From positions 62,001 to 126,000 of the forward strand of contig VCMS01000140.1 in the NCBI GenBank assembly GCA_022539475.1: a stretch of DNA of 64,000 bases, given 5' to 3'. A model generated the notes under the pieces. It saw nothing but the letters and a program-made list of their open reading frames with translations. It made no database searches and was not told the origin of the DNA. This DNA is from Gracilaria domingensis. Taxonomy: Eukaryota > Rhodophyta > Florideophyceae > Gracilariales > Gracilariaceae. Each line of letters opens with the position of its first letter. Position 1 is the stretch's first letter. The position numbers and the translations under genes were made by a program. Positions 39,588 through 49,115 of this stretch are shown here, in pieces.

Positions 39588-41606
39588 TTACTCGGAACTA
39601 GGCTGATTGTTCGCGAGCTGCGCAAGGAGAGCATCGCGCATTTGCGAAACGTCCCCCGACGCTGCGTCGGAAGCACCAGCCTCGCTGAGGAACTGAGCAA
39701 TCACGGCAGCCCGTACTTCATCAGAGATACCCGCGTTCGCGGCTTCGTTCGGCGCAGCTGACGCCGCCATCGCAGAATGGGCAGCACTCTCTGGAGTCGA
39801 GACAACCACTGGTGTGGGTACAGGAACCGCTTGAGGCGCAGAAGGAACATTCACCGCGCCCGACAAGGTCGCGTTAGCACCCGCTTGGGGACCTGGCACT
39901 GCTGAAGCAGGTACTGTCCCCTCCACCGGAGCTGCCGCGAAGTCGTCGTCGCCGTACTCGTCACCGTCATCGGGAGCGTCGTCAACCATGATGTTCTGGT
40001 CCCCAACAGGGTGGAAGAACTCATCAGTTATGATGAAGCCCGTAGGGTGCCCCGGAGGGATGACTCGCTCGGCGTTCCGAAGGAGCTCCGCCTCGGCGTT
40101 GGTAATCGGCACCCGTGTCCAGGGGTCGTAATAGATGTAATCACCCGACAGTGGGGACCTGCGACCCGGAGACCTATCAATAGCGGAATCGCCTTCGTCC
40201 CGCGCGCTCTGCGAAAGAGGAACTTGACTCCAGTCAACGCCATCGATCACTCGCAAGAGGCACATGACTTCCGAGAAGTTTCCATTGCCGCCAAGCGGGA
40301 TAGTGAGATCCAAGGCTCGGATGAGTTGCCGCAAGCGCGGGGGAATGAACCACAGTCGATACTGGTCATATACCTCGTTGAGGAGATACACCGCTGTTCG
40401 CGCCGCCCACTCCGTGAGGACAACGCTCCACCATCCCGTAAACGGGTTTGTCACGAGCCTACTACCCACATACGTGAGACAGGGGGGGAGTTCCACGTAA
40501 CAGCCACGGCAGACCTCCACGGACGCCCACACAAAGGGGAGAGGAACATATCTCCCACGCATGTGGCGCGGACGAATCCGGTTTGACTCCGTGTTTTGAT
40601 ACGGGATAAGGTAACCCCATCGGGAGCGGGCACGTCGTTCGGGACGGATCATTGTTTGAAGGTAGTTGGACCGCGGTACGCGTGGGAGATATCGAAATTC
40701 TGCACGCAGAAGCGGACGGGTCCAGCACAGGAGATCCTGGTGAACGGGGACGTTCTGGTAACGCTCCACCACACCGGCGAGCCGGGCAAGATTCTCTCCA
40801 TATTGGATTTCGCCGAGTGTTCGGAAGAAGGCCACGTCGAAACGGAAGTTCGCCGGAATCGGGCGCTCTGAGTACGTGCGAAACATGCGCATGTGCGCTA
40901 CGCGAACCATGGCCGCTCGGGCGGAGTTGTGCGACTGACCACGATGCTGGACGAGCGCGTTGGTAGGCACGGTAATCCGGTAATGCCAGTCGAACGTCAC
41001 CGTCATCCAGACGTGCACGCCTCCTGGGAGGTGACCACTGCCATCGGCATACGCCTCGACGAGGGAACGATGGGTCACGCCTTGCGGATGAAACCACGGA
41101 GCCCGTAAGAACGGTGTGGGATTGCTGCGAGGGTCGACGTTGTCGAGTTCGTCATACGACGCCCACGCGCCCGCATACGGGTTGACTACCGGTTGGACCG
41201 GAACAGCAGGAGCGATCCAGTTCCACTGCGGTACAGACGCCGGGGGCGGAAGTTGACCACCCGTCTGGGGAAGAGGAGCCGTGTGAAATCCCGGATTGAC
41301 CGGTTGCGGAAACGGAACGCCAGCGGAAGACGGCTGTGAGAGAGGCACTCCAGAGGAGGAAGGGTGTGAAGGCCCAGCGAAACCACCAACGTATTGGTTC
41401 TGAGACCCGCCAGGCGGTTGGTTGCTACCCTGATTCGGGTTCGGCATCGCGGGAAGCGCGCGAGGAAGAGACGAAAGCGCTGGAAGCGAGAGAGAAGGGA
41501 GAGCGCGCCGAGGTATCGGAGGAGACACTACCGCAGTACGCGTGGAGAGGGGTGGACCGGAGTCGCCGTTAGAAGAGACCGGGGAGGCCGGATTGGAGAC
41601 CGTCAT
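39588..41606 (-). CDS. Antisense ORF of the young chromovirus, unknown function
   Basis: 672 residues from an ATG at 41606, 80 bp inside the 3' LTR, reading towards pol. The N-terminal third is Pro/Ser/Gln-rich. A globular part starts near RAPWFHPQGVTHRSLVEAYA and includes FRTLGEIQYGENLA, PLLRAEFRYLPR, RSRWGYLIPYQNTE, ELPPCLTYVGSRLVTNP and EWAARTAVYLLNEVYDQYRL. A YYDPWTRVPI motif opens the C-terminal part, which ends in an acidic and Ala/Pro-rich tail. The older element has the counterpart at 59615-61429 with the same motifs in the same order, so it has been kept as protein. Antisense ORFs are known in some plant gypsy elements (for example Grande and Retand), but I do not recognise this one. 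Confidence 0.8.
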   Translation of the reverse strand: MTVSNPASPVSSNGDSGPPLSTRTAVVSPPIPRRALPSLSLPALSSLPRALPAMPNPNQGSNQPPGGSQNQYVGGFAGPSHPSSSGVPLSQPSSAGVPFPQPVNPGFHTAPLPQTGGQLPPPASVPQWNWIAPAVPVQPVVNPYAGAWASYDELDNVDPRSNPTPFLRAPWFHPQGVTHRSLVEAYADGSGHLPGGVHVWMTVTFDWHYRITVPTNALVQHRGQSHNSARAAMVRVAHMRMFRTYSERPIPANFRFDVAFFRTLGEIQYGENLARLAGVVERYQNVPVHQDLLCWTRPLLRAEFRYLPRVPRSNYLQTMIRPERRARSRWGYLIPYQNTESNRIRPRHMRGRYVPLPFVWASVEVCRGCYVELPPCLTYVGSRLVTNPFTGWWSVVLTEWAARTAVYLLNEVYDQYRLWFIPPRLRQLIRALDLTIPLGGNGNFSEVMCLLRVIDGVDWSQVPLSQSARDEGDSAIDRSPGRRSPLSGDYIYYDPWTRVPITNAEAELLRNAERVIPPGHPTGFIITDEFFHPVGDQNIMVDDAPDDGDEYGDDDFAAAPVEGTVPASAVPGPQAGANATLSGAVNVPSAPQAVPVPTPVVVSTPESAAHSAMAASAAPNEAANAGISDEVRAAVIAQFLSEAGASDAASGDVSQMRDALLAQLANNQPSSE

Positions 41607-41669
41607 GCCGACGTGCTTAAATACACTCCAGAGGAGGAAAACGAAACCGCTCGCGTGGTCGTCTCGCAC

Positions 41670-41685
41670 CCTAAGGAGGGGGAAA
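41670..41685 (+). other. 3' polypurine tract (young chromovirus)
   Basis: CCTAAGGAGGGGGAAA directly abuts the TG of the 3' LTR, where plus-strand DNA synthesis is primed in this family. Confidence 0.85.
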
Positions 41686-42501
41686 TGTAGTGCAACGCGA
41701 TTGCGGGACTCCTTCGCTGATGCGATTCATAACATGCACGGCGATGCCGGGAGGTGGTGGCACACAGTATGAGTAACTGGTGAGATCAGCCCATTCTTGG
41801 GTATACTTAATATTAGAATTAGTGTTATGAGACGCACGGCTTAGCCGGTGGGTCACACACGTGTGGGAAGTTTGCACCCATTAGTTGGGGTATTTTAGAT
41901 GTTTATTCTAGATATTTTCGCTACACCGCTTGACAGTGGGGTGGCACTCTACACTACTTAGTAGGTTGAGCTGCACCCATTGTCGGGGAAGTAAACGGAC
42001 CAACCGAGTGTTCGGCTCTGATGTTTCACCCTTGGTGACCGATATCCTCCTCCCGGAGAGTCGACACCTTGTGCAGGGTTCATCATCCGCCTCGCGGCAT
42101 CATTAACACCACTACCGCTTTCGCGTGTTTACTTTGTGTGTGTTTTCTTTATTTCTGTCCCTGTTATACAGGTAGCACTACTTGGTGTACCAGTGCATAC
42201 CGTTCGTGGCTCGACACACTCGCGTGGGTTATTACCGCTCTCGCGTGTTATCGCCACACTCGTGGGTACCGTGTGCTACGCACGTGACGCTATTGCCGAC
42301 TTGTGTCGTGTGCTCTCTACCGCTGGACGCTTCTTCTTCGCCGCTTCGCTCCCTCCATTACTTGGGAAGGGTCGACCCCGGTCTTACACCCGGCATTGCC
42401 GTGTCGTACCTGTGGGAGCGCTCTACTGCTGTGCTCGCCTCTTGAGAGAGGGTCTGAACCGCCTTTGCGTGTCTTTCCCCATCGCTGGGTTTTGCACAAC
42501 A
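41686..42501 (+). repeat. 3' LTR of the young chromovirus
   Basis: 816 bp, no difference seen from the 5' LTR (30262-31077); followed by the GTGCT target duplication. Confidence 0.95.
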
Positions 42502-42506
42502 GTGCT

Positions 42507-43285
42507 CATCGGTATGCAGTAAACAGCGTTTCTCCCGTTCTCTTCCTTCAATTTCAAGATGTTCTCGTACACTCGAAAAGACTCCTTATCCTTAGGGTTG
42601 CGTGCATCGGATAAATACTTAAGTCGTTTCCTGAACAAGCCTTTGTCCACTTTGATCTTGTACTTTTCCTCCAAAATACGAAGAATATCGGAGTATTGAA
42701 GACGCAAAGTGTCGTACATATGGTACGCTTCCTGCTCCAATCGTGGTGGTAGTTTTCGATGGAATACAAGATGATTAGGAGAATGGTTGTGATGAGCTTT
42801 GGAGATGTCGAAGCGAAATCCCCACTCTCCTCCTCTCTTATCATCCTCATTCACCCCAATCTGGATTCTATGCACCTTGAATATATAAGGGCTCTGAAAC
42901 TTCTTGTTGCTGCGCAACGAGCACACCAAAGATCCTCTCTTCAATGACCTCTCACTGAGGTGGTCTTTATATACAGAGTCTCTGATACTCAAGCTATATC
43001 CAAAACATTCGGAGATGTACGTCAACTGCTTGAGTTTCTCATTCTCAGCGGTGCACTTCGCAGATGATAGATATGCAGAGAATCTGTCTCATACACATTC
43101 TTCTTCCGCATATGCACGCGTGAACGTGTACTCCTCCTGATCACCATCATCCTCAGGTACACTACATCCGTTTCCTTTAGTATCTCTTTCTTTGCTTGTC
43201 CTTTTTCCTCAGCCTCTTTGCATCGTTCTCCATCTCTCTGCTGTCCGTCCTTCCATAAAGGAATTAACAGAATGTTAGGTTTCAT
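42507..43285 (-). pseudogene. MULE transposase, N-terminal FAR1-like region
   Basis: A possible start is the ATG at 43285. After a stop and frame change near 43.1 kb, the minus strand encodes YISECFGYSLSIRDSVYKDH and LVCSLRSNKKF, then WGFRFDISKAHHNHSPNH, the C-C-H-H layout of the FAR1/WRKY-GCM type DNA-binding region at the front of MULE transposases. A helical linker (RLEQEAYHMYDTLRLQYSDI) follows up to the chromovirus insertion, beyond which the catalytic core lies at 29326-30261. Confidence 0.8.
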
Positions 43286-43322
43286 GAAAGGTTGTATTTG
43301 TGCAGCGGTGACAACAGGGAAT

Positions 43323-44069
43323 CTAACTTATCTCCATGCCCACGAGTTCAACCCATTCAGGAAGATCCTCATCGCCGTTTCCTTCATCAAGGATCTCTTC
43401 CTCGACACCAATAACCCCAATTCTGGTCTCAGTTCTCTTTCTCGGGGGAGCGGAAGCAGTTGGTATCGGTGCCTGAGCTTGTGTGAAATGGGATTGGGAC
43501 AGTTCGTGACGGGCCACAAAGTCATCCCCATCACTATTGCAGTCCAAGTTCGACAGACTTTTTCCCTTTTCTTGTCGTTTTGAAACACTGTCTTCGCCTG
43601 GCTGGGGTGTGTTCTCTGACGATCTTCGCTTTGGGGTGAAGTGAATGTGGGGTATTTTGAGAATAGAGAGGCAACTCTTTTTAATGGAGCTCCGTATGGA
43701 TGCCATTCTCTTATTCATAATAGTCTTCGACATCTCTCTTCGAACGTGTTTATGAGAATTCTCTCCCTGGATCTCCCACTGCCTGAGGTTGCTTCTCAAC
43801 TTTGCCACGATGCCTGCCTTACAACCAGATCCTTTCGGATATGACTTGTATTGTAGGCACCGAACTCTGGTAATAAACCTATAATTCCCGACCCGAGCCA
43901 AATGTCTTCGGAGATGCACTCCGTAGCTGTATCCTTCTTTCATTAGCTCGAAGAAATAACCGGGTAGATCCTCCACGACTTTCTTCCGCAATACCTGTTT
44001 CGTGGGCTTACTTCTCGCATTGATGACACCCTGTGACACACCTATGTGCTCAGCATTGTCTGTCGTCAT
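43323..44069 (-). CDS. MULE-encoded Cys/His (FLYWCH/GCM-like) DNA-binding ORF
   Basis: 248 residues from the ATG at 44069. A probable zinc finger, RCLQYKSYPKGSGCKAG with a later WEIQGENSHKH, gives Cys-Cys-His-His in the order used by FLYWCH/WRKY-GCM1 fingers. A basic stretch follows, then a Ser/Pro-rich linker and a very acidic C-terminus. It lies between the protease and transposase genes on the same strand, inside the TIRs. It may be a separate DNA-binding subunit. The domain call is by eye. Confidence 0.6.
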   Translation of the reverse strand: MTTDNAEHIGVSQGVINARSKPTKQVLRKKVVEDLPGYFFELMKEGYSYGVHLRRHLARVGNYRFITRVRCLQYKSYPKGSGCKAGIVAKLRSNLRQWEIQGENSHKHVRREMSKTIMNKRMASIRSSIKKSCLSILKIPHIHFTPKRRSSENTPQPGEDSVSKRQEKGKSLSNLDCNSDGDDFVARHELSQSHFTQAQAPIPTASAPPRKRTETRIGVIGVEEEILDEGNGDEDLPEWVELVGMEIS

Positions 44070-44310
44070 CTTTCTCGTGCCCTTCTTTCACCTCAGATCC
44101 TCTACAGTGCCGTCCTTTTCGAAAGAGGCTGACTTGCCGTTCGCGCCTGTAGAATCGACATGTTTGGCACAAGAACGTTCTACATTGTCATCTGCTGTCC
44201 TTTCTTGTAGCCGACTTTTCAACAAAAGCTTTTGAAGATCCGACCACATTCCTCTCCGGCCGTACCTTGCACGAAACATCCGGATCCTCTTCAGAATCCA
44301 TGAGTATCTC

Positions 44311-45273
44311 CTAATAATTATCCGTCTCAGCTATCGTAGCTCCGCCTTCATAGCGAAAAACTGTTGCAGTACCCTTCGAATTACGCAGTGTTTCTTGCAC
44401 TACACGTTGATGTCGCTGCGCATAACACCCTTCACGGTTCATTCTTTTGATTTCATTCAAGTGGTACTCATCAGTAAATGCCTTTCTTCTGGTCCGTGTT
44501 GCAATTATGGCCGTTAACCGACACTCTGCTGCTCTCAAACGATATTGTTCAGTTAGATCCGCGTCATACTTTGCTGTAAAAGTGTCCATCGGAATCCGTC
44601 CTCGAGTGCGACAAAAGGTCGACATACATGATAAGACGTAGACACCACAGCTGTAGGAGTCCATCTGTTTGTTGCACAGGAGCACATCCAGCATATAGTT
44701 CTCTCCCGATATCTCCAATTCAACAGTAGTATTGAGAGCGTACTCTATTGCAGCTATGACAAACCGCAGTCTCCCATCCGATATTTCAGCCCGTAAGCTG
44801 TCTTCCCAGTACAGAATCCAGTGAGATGGAGATTGTTCCATTGCAATTAGAACACCGCAGTGATTCCGATTCAAATTCATAGGAATGACAAAAGTCCGAA
44901 AATCCCCTGGAAACAAATACAGCTTTTCTGTTAGCCTTGCTTTAAACTCATGTAAACGAAACTGCGGAAAGATTCGTATGTGTTGCCGTTCAAAGCTGTC
45001 TGCCACGATACCTATATTACCATCGGTATCGGCAAATATGAGTGCAACTCCGGAATTCGGTTCCATTTCGTAGATACCTGCAGTCAAAATTGTGTTACAG
45101 AACCACTGCCGTGGTTGATATGATGTGACAAAAGACGGCTGCAGTGTGCCCTTTTCATCTTTTTCGTTCATTACTATGAAAATCAAGTGCCTCCACAACG
45201 TCAAGAGATTTCTTCTCCCAATGATAGAACTGCGATCTATATCGATGCTTACGTTCTCTTGCGAGTGGGCCAT
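44311..45273 (-). CDS. MULE-encoded Ulp1-type (C48) cysteine protease
   Basis: 320 residues, ATG at 45273. The C48 catalytic set is in order: His138 (NRNHCGVLIA), Asp158 (ILYWEDSL), Gln203 and Cys209 (CNKQMDSYSCGVYVLSC). Ulp1 enzymes remove SUMO. In MULEs carrying such a gene its role in transposition is not settled. All catalytic residues are present although the partner transposase is dead. The tail (residues 220-320) is basic. Confidence 0.85.
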   Translation of the reverse strand: MAHSQENVSIDIDRSSIIGRRNLLTLWRHLIFIVMNEKDEKGTLQPSFVTSYQPRQWFCNTILTAGIYEMEPNSGVALIFADTDGNIGIVADSFERQHIRIFPQFRLHEFKARLTEKLYLFPGDFRTFVIPMNLNRNHCGVLIAMEQSPSHWILYWEDSLRAEISDGRLRFVIAAIEYALNTTVELEISGENYMLDVLLCNKQMDSYSCGVYVLSCMSTFCRTRGRIPMDTFTAKYDADLTEQYRLRAAECRLTAIIATRTRRKAFTDEYHLNEIKRMNREGCYAQRHQRVVQETLRNSKGTATVFRYEGGATIAETDNY

Positions 45274-45319
45274 ACTTATATTAATTTCTCTGATAATCTC
45301 CTTGTTTCGTAGCTCTAAC

Positions 45320-45559
45320 TCAAGGCGAGTAGGCTGAGCTTTTGGGTTTCTTCTTTTCTTCCCTGAGACTGTCTTCCATCAAGTCAATATCATCGCCAGA
45401 ATCCTCATTTTCAGATGACAAGAAGCTGAGGATCTGGCGATCAACTTCATCTTTCGGTGGATCATGAAGTTGGAAATCATGTTTGTTCACGCCAAAGGAC
45501 ATTTTTGCAAGCATAAGAAACTTTGTAAATGGAGCAAGACGTTCGTTTTTGCTGAGCAT
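45320..45559 (-). CDS. Small acidic ORF upstream of the Ulp1 gene
   Basis: 79 residues from an ATG at 45559, ending 46 bp before the protease ATG. It has an acidic core (SSENEDSGDDIDLMEDS) and a Lys-rich end (REEKKKPKSS). The next frame runs on into the protease ORF, so it may be the detached N-terminus of the protease gene rather than a gene of its own. Confidence 0.4.
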   Translation of the reverse strand: MLSKNERLAPFTKFLMLAKMSFGVNKHDFQLHDPPKDEVDRQILSFLSSENEDSGDDIDLMEDSLREEKKKPKSSAYSP

Positions 45560-45654
45560 GAAGACAATCTATTGCGACAGTATCATATCGCCTAGCGTCA
45601 AAGTTTGACACAATAGCCAAATGAAAGGCTCTGGCCGACGATGCTGCAGTGAAG

Positions 45655-45749
45655 CCAAGATTGGCCCTGCTCGAGCTCATTTGGTGGGCAGCACACTGAC
45701 CCAAGATTGGCACTGTTGGAGCTGGTTTGGTGGGCAGCCCACTGAGCTC
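45655..45749. repeat. Subterminal tandem duplication in the MULE
   Basis: Two units of 46-49 bp, each beginning CCAAGATTGG and containing TTTGGTGGGCAGC, CACTGA. They lie just inside the right TIR and could be subterminal transposase-binding repeats. Confidence 0.6.
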
Positions 45750-45770
45750 CCAAGAAGCCTGATTTGGGCA

Positions 45771-46040
45771 GTTAGCGGTACCTGTCGGCTGTTCTGACAG
45801 CGTCAGATACGTCGCGGCATTGCTGACGCAATGCCGTGATGTGCCGAGCGGTTCGAGCGGTTGCGCCTTTTCCGTAAGGATCTGACCAATTGGGGCGGTC
45901 GTTAATAAGGACTTTTTACTTGTATTGATGCCATTGGACAGATCCTTACGGAAACGGTTCGCGAGGATCACCCCTCTGCGGTGTGAGGATTCAGCACCGT
46001 TTGGACACTTGCGTCACATGCTCTAGATTCTCCCCTGCCC
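45771..46040 (-). repeat. MULE right TIR
   Basis: Inverted partner of 26201-26470, with the same internal dyad (TTCCGTAAGGATCTG from about 45870 and CAGATCCTTACGGAA from about 45938). Flanked outside by GTTCTTGAG (46041-46049). Confidence 0.9.
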
Positions 46041-46049
46041 GTTCTTGAG

Positions 46050-46665
46050 GATCTTCACGTACAGTGCTCCATTGTGATTATTGGTCCTAATGTATTTTAA
46101 ATTGTTTATGTTTTTTCGAAATTTTGCAGTACTCAGCTTTCGATTTGTCCCGCTAAACTATCTTTTTTTCTTACTACGTCACTGATTGAAGTCCAATTTA
46201 ACGAATATAAGACTTGTTCAGTTTAGTAGAGAAGTAACTGAACATCCAGTAGTCTTTAAGGAAACGCACTGCGAACTGATGGAATGGCCCTATTAAAATT
46301 AAAATCCAAAAAAGAGGCTTTTTCGAGTTTTTAACGTAATCTTGAGATAGAAAGGAACTAATTAGAATAAGCACAGAGTAAAGCTGTAGAACAACAGGTT
46401 GTTCTTTTTCAATCACTGAAAAATAGTACAATAAACCTCTATTATCAAGATTTGGGTCCCCCTTTGTTACTAAGGTTATCACCCAGAGAATACAAATAAA
46501 TAATTCGAGTTATTTATTTAGCCTCTCCGCTTGTAGTGAATAACTTATTTTGATCTCAAGACAGCACAAGTACTATTTAAATACTATTTTCGTTACCTCT
46601 ATCTACCGGACAACGTGAATGTCGCGGAGAATGACGCAATAACACCAATACTAGAACACATTTAC
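46050..46665. other. Spacer between two transposons
   Basis: AT-rich host DNA left between the MULE and the piggyBac-like element. It holds a perfect 10-base-arm palindrome (AAATAAATAA, spacer TTCGAG, TTATTTATTT) at 46494-46519. No supported gene. Confidence 0.55.
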
Positions 46666-46669
46666 TTAA

Positions 46670-46713
46670 CTCTTTTGGGACGAGCTGCTTATGTCTAGTA
46701 AGATAGATATAAG
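46670..46713 (+). repeat. piggyBac-like left end with subterminal palindrome
   Basis: The tip CTCTTTTGGGAC pairs with the right tip at 62841-62852, and the palindrome at 46688-46713 pairs with 62807-62832 (23 of 26 bases). Confidence 0.85.
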
Positions 46714-46777
46714 CAACAAACATGATTAGACAGACAGAAAAAACCATTCGTGCTCCGTGTGCCACTTGTTCGCTGTG

Positions 46778-46803
46778 CTTATGTCCATCTCAATAGACAT
46801 ATA
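46778..46803. repeat. Third copy of the subterminal palindrome
   Basis: CTTATGTCCATCTCAATAGA and onward, in the orientation opposite to the copy at 46688. Probably a transposase-binding site at the left end only. Confidence 0.6.
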
Positions 46804-47172
46804 AAATATGTTTCTTATTAGCTGCCAAATCAATCAATTTCGCAAAGAGCTTCCACCAATGTAAATGCATTGCAGCGAATCGTGCGTAGCATGCGCACTT
46901 ACGTTTATCATGCTGACCTCACGACAGCTGCACCGGTAATTTGCAATACATCTGGAATTGCAGAGCGCACACACAAATCTCCGCAGCTCGCTAAGAGCCC
47001 AGATACCGCCAATATCGGTGGCCAATTTTCCGTTCGCACCATGTGAAGATCATTCTCTTCCGCCGGCATCAGAGCGCAAAAGCATAAAAAACTCTAGGAT
47101 TTCTCCTACAGACGTAAGCTCTAACCACGACAGTTTCCCGCTCTCAAACGCTTCCAAGTGCAATTTTGACAC

Positions 47173-49008
47173 GTGGCACAAGAGCTAGTCAATGACACAG
47201 ATCCAGAGGAGGTTATTGTGACTGCGCTGGAATATTTCGAAGAGAAAGAGGTATACGAAAACGTCTTATATTGTCTCTCTTGGCGACAACACAGTAGTCT
47301 CTTTCTGGCGAAAGTGGGTCTCATTCGTAGGTCCGAGGCACACAGAAAGGAATTGGGCCTCTTTTTGTTGTACTTCAATAGTTTGTTTCTCAACTGCCTG
47401 CGATTATGGACTAGGAAAAAACTGCAGAGGCGCGGAAAGCGAACGAAACTGCTCCGCATGGACGAACTAAAGGCTTACTTAGGTCTCGAGCTCGCTACAT
47501 CGATTCACAGATTGAATCATTTGAATGATTACTGGTGTTCTTCGGAGCTCTTGAGCATACCGTTCTTTAAGAGAGTAATGGGTCGTGGTGTATTTTTGGG
47601 GATTAGAGCAGCAATGCGTTTGTATCCGGAATTCGAAAGAGATCCAAACCGGCCCGATCCGCTCTGGCACAGTAGAAAAATGTTAAAACACTACTAACGA
47701 AATGCGGTGACAATAGCCGTTCCCGTAAAAGTGAGCACATTGGACGAGAACACGGTGAGATGCAAAGGCCGCACCCGCGCTAGAACATACATGAAATCGA
47801 AACCTGTGCGCTCTGGGATTAGGTTTTATGCGTTCTTCGGATGGTCACACGCATACTTGCATAGCCTGCAAGATAACGGTTCAGGTAATAAATGAGACCA
47901 GACGCCAGTAGAACGGTACACAAATACCTTTCGTGATCTAAGGGGCCCAGTCGATCGCAAGGTAGATGGAAGTCTCGTGAAGAAATCATCGCCCTCCGCA
48001 TTATGGTGCACCCTACTCGCGCACCAAACGAAGCTCCACCCAACCTCGGGAGAAGGTAGGTTGATCGTAATGGACAATTTATACACGCCACATGTGCTGG
48101 CGCGCCAACTGGACCGTCTTTCGGATGTGGAGTGTAAAGTGCTGGGAACCGTTCGATTTAATAATGTAGACGGAATCAATCGCCCAGCTTTGAAGAAAAC
48201 AATTTCAAATCTAAAGCATGCTGAGCGAGGGGAGTGGGTGTTAGTTCAGGTTTTGGAGAAGAGCAGCAAATTGGACACTACAGTCACTGTCGCGAAGAAT
48301 GCTGGTTTTATCGTTTTCAGGGACTGGACGGTGGTCTCATTCTACACGAATGCTTGGCAGACACACCGTCAATACTTATACAGAAGCCCGACGCTCACGC
48401 TGTAAAGTGCGTTCATGGCTTAGCACCTTTGAAGCGATGGACGGGGGAAGAGTAAATGAGCCGTTTTATTCTACACGTCCCGGCCGTGATTGTGGCAAAC
48501 AAAATTTTTTATGAATGGCGCTGATCGCTTTGACCAATTACGATCAACGTCTGCCACATTGCGGAAGGAGAGACGCGTTACAACGAGCTTGTTCACTTTC
48601 ACTCTAGATGCTAGTATTTTAAACGCTCACGCCTTGCTGAGTGCCATGTCAAAGAAGGGAGATTTAATCATTGACGTTCTTCAAATGAAACACCGAATTA
48701 TAGAGCAGTTGGTTGCAGAGCACGTAGAATACAAACAAAGGCGAGCTACTGTAACCCACGTTACTCGTACGGAAAGACGAGAAGAACCAGCGATGGATGA
48801 GGCCGCGCATGTCCCTACTCACATTTTGCTAGGGACAGAGGGGGGGAAGAGCGTTCGTTGCGTTCTATGTAATTTACTAGCATCAAACAGGCGCGGGAAG
48901 TACACAATGTATTCCTCTACTGCGCGCAAGAAAGGCTTCCACGTCAACTGCTTTGCATTTTACCATAACAAAGATGCTCTGAAAGAAACGCGACCTGATA
49001 TATACTAG
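47173..49008 (+). pseudogene. piggyBac-like transposase, broken
   Basis: The family blocks come in order. MDELKAYLGLELATSIHRLN, then YWCSSELLSIPFFKRVMGRG (about 47460-47590), is the N-terminal domain. LDENTVRCKGRTRARTYMKS, then KPVRSGIRFYAFF (about 47730-47840), holds the first catalytic Asp. LIVMDNLYTPHVLARQLDRL with GTVRFNNV (about 48060-48165) holds the second. MNGADRFDQLRSTSATLRKE (about 48515-48575) is the end of the core. A C-terminal Cys/His cluster (RCVLCNLL, HVNCFAFYH; about 48855-48965) matches the zinc-finger tail of piggyBac proteins. The blocks lie in different frames with stops between (breaks near 47.70, 47.90 and 48.41 kb), and the N-terminus before 47173 is in yet another frame. 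The copy cannot transpose by itself. Confidence 0.88.
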
Positions 49009-49115
49009 TGAGTGGTCGCTGCTGATACGCTTTTAGCAAACAACACTCATGGAAGAAGATGCAATGAGGTGACCACAGCGCTCGCTACCGCTAAGGTGAT
49101 ACATAAGAAGTAAAC

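Larger units (their letters stand above)
30262..42501 (+). mobile_element. Full-length Ty3/gypsy chromovirus, young, looks whole
   Basis: 12,240 bp with two 816 bp LTRs in which I see no difference, and a 5 bp target duplication GTGCT (30257-30261 and 42502-42506). Order: LTR, primer-binding site, gag, pol (protease, reverse transcriptase, RNase H, integrase, chromodomain), a purine-rich spacer, a long ORF on the opposite strand, polypurine tract, LTR. Both sense ORFs and the antisense ORF are open. Identical LTRs imply a very recent insertion. It sits in the MULE transposase gene. It is larger than most chromoviruses because of a long integrase-chromodomain linker and the antisense gene. Confidence 0.95.
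26201..46040 (-). mobile_element. Mutator-like element (MULE) with Ulp1 protease, host to two LTR insertions
   Basis: The outer tips are inverted (GGGCAGGGGAGAATC at the left, its complement at the right) and flanked by a perfect 9 bp duplication GTTCTTGAG (26192-26200 and 46041-46049), the size known for MULEs. The TIRs are about 270 bp. Genes read on the minus strand: a small acidic ORF, a Ulp1-type protease, a Cys/His DNA-binding ORF and a broken transposase. Subtracting the two LTR insertions and their target duplications leaves about 6.6 kb. Ulp1-bearing MULEs are known from plants and other eukaryotes. The transposase carries an in-frame stop and at least one frame change besides the insertions, so this copy is not autonomous. 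Confidence 0.9.

Noticed and set aside
44311-45273. Ulp1 protease as a host gene
   Set aside because: It lies inside MULE TIRs on the strand of the transposase, so it is better read as element-encoded.
46198-46482. Hydrophobic minus-strand ORF of 94 codons
   Set aside because: No ATG at its head, AT-rich DNA, and hydrophobicity explained by base composition.
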